This document shows positions 1 to 7,553 of a stretch of DNA of 19,554 bases, one piece after another. The notes beneath the pieces are model-generated. The model was not told the DNA's origin, ran no database searches, and saw only the letters and a list, made by a program, of their open reading frames with translations. The translations under genes were made by a program, and so were the position numbers. Positions within the stretch are counted from its first letter, which is position 1, and each line of letters begins with the position of its first letter. Origin of the DNA: Betaproteobacteria bacterium (GTDB lineage Bacteria; Pseudomonadota; Gammaproteobacteria; Burkholderiales; JAHFRG01); assembly GCA_023258935.1 (NCBI GenBank), contig JAHFRG010000018.1, positions 1 through 19,554 on the forward strand. Direction: 5' to 3'.

Positions 1-1370
1 GTTCCATGCGGCGTGTCTTCAAGAACGACTCCAGCCTTCAGCAACTCGTCGCGAATGCGGTCGGATTCGGCGAAGTTATTCGCCTTGCGCGCTGCGGCAC
101 GTGAAGCAATGAGTTCTTCGATGCGCGCAGGATTCAGTGGCGCGCTCCCGCTGGCTACGGCTTCACCCGGCATCGATTGCAGGTAAACCTGAGGATCGCG
201 CTGCAACAAGCCCAGAACTCCCGCAAGCGCCTTGAGTAATCCCGCTTGCTGCAGAGAGCGCGTCTTGTTCACTTCGTTTGCAAGATCAAACAGGACTGCC
301 ACGGCTTCGGGCGTATTGAAGTCATCGTCCATCGCTTCCTTGAAGCTCGCCGCGTAGGATTCCTGCCAGTTTATTTTCACCGTTGCCGCATCGACGTCTT
401 TTAAAGCGGTATAGAGCCTGCTCAACGCGTGCCGCGCATCGTCGATGTGCTGGTCGGAATAACTCAAGGGGCTGCGGTAATGCGTGCGCAGAATGAAAAA
501 ACGCACCACCTCCGGGTCGTACTTTTTCAGTATCTCGCGCACAGTGAAAAAATTGCCGAGCGACTTGGACATCTTTTGCTCATCCACCCGCACGAAACCG
601 TTGTGCATCCAGTAATTTACGAAAGCGTGGCCGTTGGCGCCCTCGGATTGGGCGATTTCGTTTTCGTGGTGGGGAAACTGCAAATCCTGTCCGCCGCCGT
701 GAATATCAAAGTGGCTGCCAAGATTCCGTTCGCTCATTACCGAGCATTCGATATGCCAGCCGGGGCGCCCTTTGCCCCACGGTGAATCCCATTCGGGCTC
801 GCCGGGCTTGGCCGCTTTCCACAGCGCGAAATCCAGAGGGTCGTGTTTATCCGTTCCGATTTCCACGCGCTCCCCCGCGCGCAAGTCATCCGGCGATTTG
901 CCGGAGAGCTTGCCGTAACCGGGGAACTTGCGCACGTCGTAATACACATCGCCATTTGCGGCGCGGTAAGCAAGACCCTTGTCCATGAGTTTTTCGATCA
1001 TCCGCACCATATCGGGAACATACGCGGTGGCGCGCGGCTCGGACACCGGCTTCTCCACGCCCAATGCGCCGGCATCTTCATGCATGGCCTGAATGAAGCG
1101 CTCTGTAAGCGCTGTGACCGGCTCGTTATTTTCGGCGGCGCGCTTGATGATTTTGTCGTCAATGTCAGTGATGTTGCGCACGTAATTCACTGCATATCCC
1201 GACGCCCTCAACCAGCGCTGCACCACGTCGAACACCATCATCACGCGCGCGTGCCCTAGGTGGCAGTAGTCGTAGACCGTCATGCCGCAGACGTACATGC
1301 TTACCTTGCCGGGTGTAATCGGCACGAAAGGCTGCTTTTCGCGAGTCAGTGTATTGTAGATTTTCAGCAT
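1..1370 (-). CDS. cysS: Cysteine--tRNA ligase, missing only its last few codons
   Basis: Cytoplasmic class I aminoacyl-tRNA synthetase that charges tRNA-Cys with cysteine. I translated the complement from ATG at 1370 and the frame stays open to the window edge, giving 456 complete codons. Family enzymes have about 460 residues, so only the extreme C-terminus lies outside. The HIGH-type signature reads CHLGH (residues 36-40) and the KMSKS loop is at 266-270. The four zinc ligands of the family appear at their E. coli positions: C28, C209, H234 and E238. A GGAA lies just upstream of the ATG. The gene is divergent from the TPR/L,D-transpeptidase cluster. The frame is intact, with no frameshift. 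Several long plus-strand ORFs inside it are shadows. Confidence 0.97.
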   Translation of the reverse strand, partial: MLKIYNTLTREKQPFVPITPGKVSMYVCGMTVYDYCHLGHARVMMVFDVVQRWLRASGYAVNYVRNITDIDDKIIKRAAENNEPVTALTERFIQAMHEDAGALGVEKPVSEPRATAYVPDMVRMIEKLMDKGLAYRAANGDVYYDVRKFPGYGKLSGKSPDDLRAGERVEIGTDKHDPLDFALWKAAKPGEPEWDSPWGKGRPGWHIECSVMSERNLGSHFDIHGGGQDLQFPHHENEIAQSEGANGHAFVNYWMHNGFVRVDEQKMSKSLGNFFTVREILKKYDPEVVRFFILRTHYRSPLSYSDQHIDDARHALSRLYTALKDVDAATVKINWQESYAASFKEAMDDDFNTPEAVAVLFDLANEVNKTRSLQQAGLLKALAGVLGLLQRDPQVYLQSMPGEAVASGSAPLNPARIEELIASRAAARKANNFAESDRIRDELLKAGVVLEDTPHG

Positions 1371-1454
1371 GGCTTCCGGGAAGGAATGTGCGCAAGATCA
1401 TCAACTGGTGTGATAAGGCGCAAATGGGCTTGGCCAGAAGGCATCAGAGTATGA

Positions 1455-1484
1455 TTGTGAATTAAGGGGGCTTCTTGGTAGAAT
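1455..1484 (+). promoter_or_regulatory. Putative sigma-70 promoter of the TPR-ldt cluster
   Basis: TTGTGA at 1455-1460 and TAGAAT at 1479-1484 are separated by 18 bases. This puts a predicted start of transcription near 1491, about 30 bases before the ATG of the TPR gene. It lies in the only divergent intergenic region of the window (cysS to the left, TPR gene to the right). I did not find an equally good promoter for cysS on the other strand. Confidence 0.5.
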
Positions 1485-1523
1485 CAGCTTATTTTGAATT
1501 TAAAGGCGAAAAAGTATACCACA

Positions 1524-2516
1524 ATGAAAAAACCTAATATTGCGGCTTTGCTCTTGCTGATGGCGCTGGCGATGTCCGGAATGTGGGCTGCAGCTGACGA
1601 ATTGCAGGACGCCAGCGCGCTGTTCAAGCAAGGCAACAACGCTCAAGCGCTGGATAAGGTAAATAGCTATCTCGCCAATCACCCCAAGGATGCCAAGGCA
1701 CGCTTTCTGCTGGGCCTGATTTATACCGAGCAGAACAAACCTGCTGAAGCAATTAAAGTATTCACTGCGCTCACTGAAGATTATCCTGAACTGCCTGAGC
1801 CGTACAACAATTTAGCGGTGCTGTTTGCCGCGCAGGGCCAATACGACAAGGCCAAAATCGCGCTGGAAGCCGCGATACGCACCCATCCCAGTTATGCCAT
1901 CGCCCACGAAAATCTCGGCGATATCTATGCCAAGTTGGCAACGCAGGCGTATGACAAAGCTCTGCAGCTCGACAAAACCAATACCACTGCGCAAACCAAG
2001 CTGGAACTCATAAAGGAACTATTTCCAGGCAGTCCGCGGGCGGCAAAAGTAACCGCCAAACAGGAAACTGCAAAAACTGATACGGTAGCCGCAGTCACCC
2101 CATCAACTCCCGAACCGAAAAAAGCAAAAACGGATGACGCAGCCAAGGAGAGTCGACCGGCCGCTACAGGCGACAATACCCAGGATGTACTCAATACTGT
2201 CAATGCTTGGGCCCAGGCTTGGTCGAAGGGCGATGTTGCTGCCTATCTCGCCTTCTATTCACAGGACTTCAAAACACCCAACGGGGAAAGCCGCGAGGCT
2301 TGGGAAAAATCCCGCAAAGAACGCATCTCCAAATCCATGTCCATACAGGTATCAGTCATAGACCCCAAAGTCACACTCAGTGACGCAACGCACGCCAAGG
2401 CCAGCTTCAAGCAGGATTATCGCTCCAACACCTTGAAAAGCACGACAGCAAAAACCCTGCGTCTGGTCAAATCGGGTGACAAGTGGTTAATAGAAACAGA
2501 ACAGGCAGGCCGTTGA
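1524..2516 (+). CDS. Exported TPR protein with C-terminal NTF2-like (Csd6-type) domain
   Basis: Predicted periplasmic protein of 330 residues with no assigned enzymatic role. Residues 1-24 form a typical signal peptide (MKK start, leucine-rich core, cleavage after an alanine run). Residues about 25-165 hold tetratricopeptide repeats, recognisable by patterns such as ARFLLGLIYTEQNKPAEAI and PYNNLAVLFAAQGQYDKA. The last unit is shortened. A lysine/alanine/threonine-rich linker follows, and from about residue 217 an NTF2/SnoaL-like domain (AWAQAWSKGDVAAYLAFYS, later FKQDYRS) runs to the end. The same domain ends the next gene. I chose ATG 1524 over an upstream in-frame TTG at 1494 because it starts the signal peptide cleanly; no strong Shine-Dalgarno sequence precedes either. 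The stop overlaps a TTG of the downstream ORF, so the two genes are probably co-translated. A scaffold or partner role in peptidoglycan remodelling is inference. Confidence 0.85.
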   Translation: MKKPNIAALLLLMALAMSGMWAAADELQDASALFKQGNNAQALDKVNSYLANHPKDAKARFLLGLIYTEQNKPAEAIKVFTALTEDYPELPEPYNNLAVLFAAQGQYDKAKIALEAAIRTHPSYAIAHENLGDIYAKLATQAYDKALQLDKTNTTAQTKLELIKELFPGSPRAAKVTAKQETAKTDTVAAVTPSTPEPKKAKTDDAAKESRPAATGDNTQDVLNTVNAWAQAWSKGDVAAYLAFYSQDFKTPNGESREAWEKSRKERISKSMSIQVSVIDPKVTLSDATHAKASFKQDYRSNTLKSTTAKTLRLVKSGDKWLIETEQAGR

Positions 2517-2542
2517 AACAGCACAGCGCCCTCCACCGTTTT

Positions 2543-3751
2543 ATGATGCATAAGCTTGCTTATGGCGCTGTGCTTAGTTTAACTTTGGGCCTCGCGAGCA
2601 GCGTATCTTCCATGAACGACCATGCCCTGCAAGCGGCGGTCGCGCGCGCGCCGCAAGAACCAGAAGCGTTGCTGGTCAACAGTCTGCTGGAAATCAGCCG
2701 CAACCGCCTGGATATGGCGATGGTTGAAATCGATAACGCGATTAAAGCCAATCCCAATTTCAGGCTGGCGCACTTAATCAAGGGCGATTTGCTGCTCGCG
2801 CACACCCGCCCCATCAACACCATCGGTGATGTGCCAAATGCCCCGCCCCAGCGCATCATGGAATTGCGCGAGGAAGCCAAGGCACGTTTGCAGCGCCGCA
2901 GCCAGAATCAGCCGCTTGACTACATACCGAAATATCTGCTGCAAATGCACCCCGGACAGCATTACGCTATCGTAGTGGATGTTTCGCTCTCGACTTTATA
3001 CCTGTATCAGAACCTGAACGGCGAGCCGCGTTATGTTACTGATTACTACATCAGCAGCGGCAAGAACGGCGCGGTAAAGCTGAAGGAAGGTGACCAAAGA
3101 ACGCCGCTCGGAGTATATTTTGTCACGGCAGACCTTCCCAAGTCGCAGCTTTCCGATTTCTACGGTGTGGGCGCCTATCCCATCAGCTATCCCAACGAAT
3201 GGGACCGACAGCACGGCCGCAACGGCCACGGCATCTGGCTGCACGGCACTCCCAGCGACACCTACAGCAGGCCGCCGCACTCAAGCAATGGATGCGTGGT
3301 GCTCACCAACCAGGACCTCACCACGCTCGGCAAGACCCTGCAAATCGGTTTGACTCCGGTCATTATCACCGAGCATGTGGAATGGGTGAGCCATGAAACC
3401 TGGCGCGCGCAACGCAACGCGTTGGCAAGTCAAATTGAAAACTGGCGGCGTGACTGGGAAAACCGCGATACCGAGGCGTATCTCCACTTCTACGCCAAAA
3501 ACTTCAACGCCAACGGTCAAACCCTGGCCCAGTGGGCAAATCAAAAACGCCGGGTGAATGGCACCAAAGCCTGGATCAAGATTGATATCTCCAATGTCAG
3601 CATGTTTCTTTACCCAGGCTATGTAAACCTTGCGGTGGTCAACTTTGACCAGGATTATTCAAGCAGTAATCTCTCCACCCGGATGAAAAAGCGGCAATAC
3701 TGGATCAATGAAAATAACCACTGGAAGATTATTTACGAAGGCGCAGCGTAA
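2543..3751 (+). CDS. L,D-transpeptidase (YkuD) family protein of the Csd6/Pgp2 type
   Basis: Exported YkuD-fold cell-wall enzyme acting on peptidoglycan peptides. From ATG 2543 it has 402 residues: an N-terminal signal peptide, a helical region with a TPR-like segment (about 25-125), the YkuD domain (about 130-270) and a C-terminal NTF2-like domain (about 296-402). The catalytic motif is visible as LHGT with H234 and SSNGC with C251. The usual SHGC histidine is asparagine here. The order YkuD then NTF2-like domain is that of Helicobacter Csd6 and Campylobacter Pgp2, which trim tetrapeptides as L,D-carboxypeptidases, so the activity could be trimming rather than cross-linking. Other possible starts are GTG 2483 (34-base overlap with the TPR gene) and TTG 2513 (overlapping its stop). 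No clear Shine-Dalgarno sequence decides between them; the signal peptide favours 2543 or 2546. Confidence 0.88.
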   Translation: MMHKLAYGAVLSLTLGLASSVSSMNDHALQAAVARAPQEPEALLVNSLLEISRNRLDMAMVEIDNAIKANPNFRLAHLIKGDLLLAHTRPINTIGDVPNAPPQRIMELREEAKARLQRRSQNQPLDYIPKYLLQMHPGQHYAIVVDVSLSTLYLYQNLNGEPRYVTDYYISSGKNGAVKLKEGDQRTPLGVYFVTADLPKSQLSDFYGVGAYPISYPNEWDRQHGRNGHGIWLHGTPSDTYSRPPHSSNGCVVLTNQDLTTLGKTLQIGLTPVIITEHVEWVSHETWRAQRNALASQIENWRRDWENRDTEAYLHFYAKNFNANGQTLAQWANQKRRVNGTKAWIKIDISNVSMFLYPGYVNLAVVNFDQDYSSSNLSTRMKKRQYWINENNHWKIIYEGAA

Positions 3752-3815
3752 GGCCGTGACTTAGCCGGGTTAATTCGCAAGCTGCAGCCTTGACCCTCAA
3801 CTCCGGAGATACAAA

Positions 3816-4307
3816 ATGGTCAACTTACACACCAACCTCGGGACCATCACGCTGCAACTGGAGGTTGAAAAAGCTCCGATTTCAGTGGCCAATTTTCTCA
3901 AGTACGTAGAGGGCGGCTTTTATAGCAATACTCTATTTCATCGCGTGATTGACGGCTTCATGATACAAGGCGGCGGATTCGAGCCCGGGATGAAGCAAAA
4001 AACAACATTTGCGCAAATTCAAAACGAGGCGAACAACGGCCTTAAAAACGAAGCCTATACCATAGCCATGGCCCGAACCTCTGAACCCCATTCCGCCACC
4101 AGCCAGTTTTTCATCAACGTCGCTGACAATACCTTTCTGAACTTCACCGCGCCCACTTCGCAGGGTTACGGTTATTGCGTGTTCGGCCGAGTGGTGAAAG
4201 GAACCGAAGTGGTGGACAAAATCAAGAAAGTCAAAACCGGAAACATCTCCAGCCATCAGGACGTGCCGTTGCAAAACATCGTTATCCACAGTGCAGAAGT
4301 AGGTTGA
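3816..4307 (+). CDS. ppiB: Cyclophilin-type peptidyl-prolyl cis-trans isomerase
   Basis: Catalyses cis-trans isomerisation of X-Pro bonds during protein folding. The 163-residue protein is a single cyclophilin domain of the normal bacterial PpiB length. The active-site stretch FHRVIDGFMIQGGG and the later SQFFINV are both intact. There is no signal peptide, so it should be cytoplasmic. A GGAG at 3805-3808, 7 bases before the ATG, supports the start. It lies 64 bases after the L,D-transpeptidase gene and 75 bases before lpxH. The order cysS/ppiB/lpxH is common in betaproteobacteria. Confidence 0.96.
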   Translation: MVNLHTNLGTITLQLEVEKAPISVANFLKYVEGGFYSNTLFHRVIDGFMIQGGGFEPGMKQKTTFAQIQNEANNGLKNEAYTIAMARTSEPHSATSQFFINVADNTFLNFTAPTSQGYGYCVFGRVVKGTEVVDKIKKVKTGNISSHQDVPLQNIVIHSAEVG

Positions 4308-4382
4308 TGCCGGATTCATGATTCTTGTTGAGTTAACAGCGTCCTGCAACTTTTCCATGTGTAAAATGAATCCTGGAACCCG

Positions 4383-5105
4383 ATGAAACCCATTTTATTC
4401 ATATCCGATCTTCACTTGTGTGTGAGCCGCCCGCACATCAACCGCGTTTTTTTCACCTTTATGGAGCGCATCGCAACCAAAGCGCAGGCACTGTACGTGC
4501 TGGGCGATTTGTTCGAGTACTGGGCGGGCGATGATGATCTCGATGACAGTTTCAACGCACAGGTGATTTCTGCTTTCCGCAGTCTGACCGAGAACAAGGT
4601 GGCGCTTTGCATCATGCACGGCAACCGCGACTTTCTGATGGGCGAGGCTTTCGCTCGCGCCTGCAACGCGCAGCTTGTGCCTGACCCAAGCCTGATAGAC
4701 CTCTACGGCACACCCACCCTATTGATGCACGGCGATACGCTTTGCACCGAAGACACCGCTTACCAGACGTTCCGCGCCCAGGTTAGAAACCCGGCCTGGC
4801 AGAAAACCTTCCTCGCGCAGCCGCTTGCCGAGCGCAAAGTGGCGATTGAAAAAGTACGCACACAAAGTGAGCAGGAAAAAGGCCAGAAATCCGAAGCCAT
4901 CATGGATGTGGCCCCCGCGTCGGTGGAAAAAATCCTGCGTGAATACCATTATCCGCGCCTGATACATGGCCATACTCACCGCCCCGCCAAGCATTTGCAT
5001 CAGCTTGACGGCAAGACCTGCGAACGCTGGGTGTTAAGCGACTGGTACAAGCACGGCGAATATTTACGCTGTGACGAATCCGGTTGCGGCGCCATCAAGC
5101 TGTAA
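4383..5105 (+). CDS. lpxH: UDP-2,3-diacylglucosamine diphosphatase (lipid A synthesis)
   Basis: Hydrolyses UDP-2,3-diacylglucosamine to lipid X and UMP at the inner face of the cytoplasmic membrane, the fourth step of lipid A synthesis. The 240-residue calcineurin-like metallophosphoesterase matches the family length. All metal ligands of the E. coli enzyme are present with an offset of one: D9 and H11 in DLHL, D42 in GDLFEYW, N80 in GNRD, H115 in HGD, and H196 and H198 in GHTHRP. D123 of the insertion region is also kept. Its presence shows an LPS-bearing Gram-negative organism that uses LpxH rather than LpxI. Only 23 bases separate it from the following GST gene. Confidence 0.97.
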   Translation: MKPILFISDLHLCVSRPHINRVFFTFMERIATKAQALYVLGDLFEYWAGDDDLDDSFNAQVISAFRSLTENKVALCIMHGNRDFLMGEAFARACNAQLVPDPSLIDLYGTPTLLMHGDTLCTEDTAYQTFRAQVRNPAWQKTFLAQPLAERKVAIEKVRTQSEQEKGQKSEAIMDVAPASVEKILREYHYPRLIHGHTHRPAKHLHQLDGKTCERWVLSDWYKHGEYLRCDESGCGAIKL

Positions 5106-5128
5106 CCTCATCTATTCATGGAGGCAAT

Positions 5129-5752
5129 ATGAAACTCTACGGTTTTCCCCTTTCACCGAACACGCGCAAGGTGATCGCAGTCGCCAAACATCTCGGCCTG
5201 CCGCTCGAGTTACAAGTTGTAGACCTCGGCAAAGGCGAACAGCGGCGACCGGAATTCATGAAACTCAATCCCAACGCTAAGACGCCGGTATTAGTGGACG
5301 GCGATTTCGTGCTTTGGGAATCGACCGCTATCATGGAATATCTGGCCTCGAAAAAACCCGGCAACAGCCTGTGGCCGAACGATGCGCGGCAGCGCGCCGA
5401 TATTTCACGCTGGCTGTGCTGGACCATCGCGCACTGGGGACCAGCCTGCGGCATTTTCCTGTGGGAAAACATAATCAAGAAAATGCTGAACATGGGTGAG
5501 CCCGACGCGGCAAAATTGAAAGATGGCGAGACTCAATTCCAGGCGCTGGCAAGCGTTCTGGCCAGCCACTTGAAGGGCCGCGAATACCTCACCGGCTCCC
5601 AGGTAACTCTAGCGGATTTCTCGGCGGCGTCCTGGATCGCCCACGCCGATGCCGCATGCATGCCTTGGGCGCCCTATTCCAGCATCAAGAGCTGGTACGC
5701 GCGCATGGACAAGCTTCCTGCCTGGCGCGACAGCGCGCCAAAGATGGGCTAA
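5129..5752 (+). CDS. Glutathione S-transferase family protein
   Basis: Probable cytosolic glutathione-dependent transferase; the substrate cannot be told from the sequence. The 207-residue protein has an N-terminal thioredoxin-like domain (1-80) with the glutathione-site segment SPNTRKV, the cis-proline region KTPVL, and WESTAI, whose E-S pair contacts the glutathione gamma-glutamyl group. An all-helical C-terminal domain follows, containing TLADFSAASW. GGAGG at 5120-5124, four bases before the ATG, fixes the start; an in-frame extension to 5084 would overlap lpxH and adds non-family residues. The stop overlaps that of the convergent peroxiredoxin gene by two to three bases. It is probably the last gene of the rightward cluster. 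Confidence 0.9.
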   Translation: MKLYGFPLSPNTRKVIAVAKHLGLPLELQVVDLGKGEQRRPEFMKLNPNAKTPVLVDGDFVLWESTAIMEYLASKKPGNSLWPNDARQRADISRWLCWTIAHWGPACGIFLWENIIKKMLNMGEPDAAKLKDGETQFQALASVLASHLKGREYLTGSQVTLADFSAASWIAHADAACMPWAPYSSIKSWYARMDKLPAWRDSAPKMG

Positions 5753-6333
5753 CAACCCCCCGGGTTGTGCGAAAGCCAGTTGATGACCTGCAGCGCGTTC
5801 TGGTCGGGCGGAAACACCGGATAAAACACTTTCGCAATCCGCCCGTCGCGCAAGATCAAGGTTAGCCGCTTGATGAGTGTCATCTCTCCCACTTCAAAAG
5901 TAGGCAGACGCAGCGCACTGACGAATTGAAGCTCCCCGTCGCTTAATAACGCAAAAGGCAGATGCAATCTTTGCGCGGCTTCCTGCTGGTATTCGGTGGA
6001 TTGCGTGCTTAAGCCGAAAACGCGCGCGCTGAGTCGCTGGAGCTCCAGATGATGGTCACGAAAAGCGCAGCTCTGCGGCGTGCAGCCTCTGGCTCCGGGA
6101 ATATCGTTCCAGCCAGGCGGCAATTCCTGATCCGGCCTGCCGGTGCGGGGATAACAGTAAAGCACCGTGGTTCCGGCCAGATTCGCTAATTCCACCTTGC
6201 CGCCGTTGGTTGCGGGCAAGGCTGTCGAAGGCAGGCGCAAACCTGGCAGATGATTACATGCGCCGTCATCCGCTGGGAGCGGCAGATTCTCAGGCAGCTG
6301 GTAAATACTGTCAGTTCTTGGCACGCTAAACAC
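5749..6333 (-). CDS. PrxQ/BCP-like peroxiredoxin downstream of metZ
   Basis: Thiol peroxidase of the thioredoxin fold that reduces hydrogen peroxide or organic hydroperoxides. In 194 residues the active site reads GARGCTPQSCAFRD: C84 is the expected peroxidatic cysteine and C89 the resolving one. The five-residue offset is as in PrxQ/BCP. The stretch YPRTGRP replaces the usual YP-x-x-x-TPG lead-in and marks a distinct subfamily. The start is a GTG at 6333, inside the last codons of metZ (8-base overlap, different frame); a second GTG at 6324 is also possible. The overlap predicts translational coupling to metZ and co-regulation with it. There is no signal peptide, so it acts in the cytoplasm. 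The stop TAG shares bases with the convergent GST stop. Confidence 0.88.
   Translation of the reverse strand: MFSVPRTDSIYQLPENLPLPADDGACNHLPGLRLPSTALPATNGGKVELANLAGTTVLYCYPRTGRPDQELPPGWNDIPGARGCTPQSCAFRDHHLELQRLSARVFGLSTQSTEYQQEAAQRLHLPFALLSDGELQFVSALRLPTFEVGEMTLIKRLTLILRDGRIAKVFYPVFPPDQNALQVINWLSHNPGGC
5752..5768. repeat. Perfect 7-bp inverted repeat at the convergent GST/peroxiredoxin stops
   Basis: ACAACCC (5752-5758), a CCC loop and GGGTTGT (5762-5768) form a perfect short hairpin at the junction of two convergent genes. It lies within the last codons of the peroxiredoxin gene and just after the GST stop. Neither strand has a T-run after it, so it is not a classic intrinsic terminator. 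It could still slow polymerase or protect 3' ends in both directions; that function is inference. Confidence 0.45.
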
Positions 6334-7504
6334 TTTTCAAGCCGCGCTCAACATCGGCCTTGATATCCTGCAGCGCTTCCAAACCCACCGCGATCCTAAG
6401 CAAGCCATCCACTACCCCCGCAGCGTCGCGAGCTTCCTGGGAAATGCGCCCATGCGTCGTGGAAGCGGGATGAGTAATGGTACTTTTCACATCGCCCAGA
6501 TTGGCGGTAATTGAAATCATGCGGGTTGCATCCACCACCCGCCACGCCGCCTGCTTGCCGCCTTTTACCGTAAATGAGACGATTCCGCCTCCCGTTTTCT
6601 GTTGCTGCAAAGCCAAGCGGTGCTGGGGATGCGAAGGCAATCCGGGGTAATACACCTTCTCTATCGCAGGCTGTTGCTCCAGCCAGCGCGCAAGTTCCAG
6701 AGCATTCGCCGAATGCGCGTCCATGCGGATTTTCAGCGTCTCCAAGCCTTTCAACAGCACCCAGGCATTGAATGCACTTAAAGTCGGCCCGGCGGTGCGC
6801 AGGAAACCAAATACGCCTTCCATGATGACATCGTGTTTTCCCAACACCGCACCGCCCAGCACCCTGCCCTGCCCATCAAGATACTTGGTGGCGGAGTGAA
6901 TGATGATATCTGCTCCGAATTCGAGCGGCCGCTGCAGCACCGGGGTGCAAAAACAGTTATCCACCACCAGCCACGCGCCGGCCTTCTTTGCTACCCGGCC
7001 CAACGCCGCAATATCAGATATTTCGGTGAGCGGGTTGGAAGGCGTTTCCAGGAACAGTATTTTGGTATTGGGTTTCACCGCCGCTTGCCAGGCGTTCACA
7101 TCGGTCGCTGAAACAAATGTGGTTTCCAAGCCGAAACGCGAGAAAATATTGGCGAATAGCTGCACGGTGGCACCGAAAATGCTATGAGAAGCGATGATGT
7201 GGTCGCCGCTTTTGAGCAAGCCCATGACACAAGCGAGTATTGCCGACATGCCGGAAGCGGTGGCGACACAGGCTTCCGCCCCTTCCAGAGCGGCAAGCCT
7301 CTCCTGAAACGCCGTGACGGTGGGGTTGGTGAAACGCGAATAGATATTCCCGGGTTCATTACCAGCAAAGCGCGCCGCCGCCTGTGCCGCATTCTCAAAC
7401 ACGAAGCTCGAAGTGAGGTACAACGCTTCCGAGTGTTCGTTGAACTGGCTGCGGTGTGTTCCTGCGCGCAGCGCCAAGGTTTCCAATTGGTAATCGTCAG
7501 ACAT
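6326..7504 (-). CDS. metZ: O-succinylhomoserine sulfhydrylase
   Basis: PLP enzyme of the Cys/Met-metabolism family that makes homocysteine from O-succinylhomoserine and sulfide, bypassing cystathionine. The 392 residues match the family length. The PLP lysine is K207 in HSATKYLDGQGR, with Y55/R57 (IYSRFTNP) and D182 (VVDNCF) also in place. Assignment to metZ rather than metB or metC rests on overall similarity to the beta/gamma proteobacterial MetZ and on the conserved purF-metZ neighbourhood; metY or mdeA is less likely. ATG 7504 has AGGGG about 7-8 bases upstream. The leader carries a SAM-II-type riboswitch followed by an intrinsic terminator, so expression should fall when SAM is plentiful. 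The peroxiredoxin gene overlaps its 3' end. Confidence 0.94.
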   Translation of the reverse strand: MSDDYQLETLALRAGTHRSQFNEHSEALYLTSSFVFENAAQAAARFAGNEPGNIYSRFTNPTVTAFQERLAALEGAEACVATASGMSAILACVMGLLKSGDHIIASHSIFGATVQLFANIFSRFGLETTFVSATDVNAWQAAVKPNTKILFLETPSNPLTEISDIAALGRVAKKAGAWLVVDNCFCTPVLQRPLEFGADIIIHSATKYLDGQGRVLGGAVLGKHDVIMEGVFGFLRTAGPTLSAFNAWVLLKGLETLKIRMDAHSANALELARWLEQQPAIEKVYYPGLPSHPQHRLALQQQKTGGGIVSFTVKGGKQAAWRVVDATRMISITANLGDVKSTITHPASTTHGRISQEARDAAGVVDGLLRIAVGLEALQDIKADVERGLKSV

Positions 7505-7517
7505 AGTTCATCCCCTG

Positions 7518-7553
7518 AAAAACAAAAACCCGGTCGCCTGCGCGGACCGGGTT
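7518..7553 (-). terminator. Intrinsic terminator in the metZ leader
   Basis: Read on the minus strand, AACCCGGTC (7553-7545), a 9-base loop and GACCGGGTT (7535-7527) form a perfect 9-bp GC-rich stem. It runs directly into a T tract interrupted by one G (down to 7518). It ends about 13 bases before the metZ ATG, after the SAM-II-like aptamer and after the purF stop. It can therefore both end purF transcripts and act as the expression platform of the riboswitch. Confidence 0.9.

Noticed and set aside
429..1259. Long plus-strand ORFs (429-785 and 843-1259)
   Set aside because: They are antisense to an intact cysS whose catalytic and zinc-binding residues are all present; their translations show no domain.
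1494..1523. Upstream in-frame TTG start of the TPR gene
   Set aside because: It would put a charged ten-residue stretch before the signal peptide and lies almost on the predicted transcription start.
7497..7511. Four-codon upstream ORF (MNYV) overlapping the metZ start
   Set aside because: Its ATG abuts the GGGG of the ribosome binding site, leaving no spacing for initiation; the site is placed for metZ.
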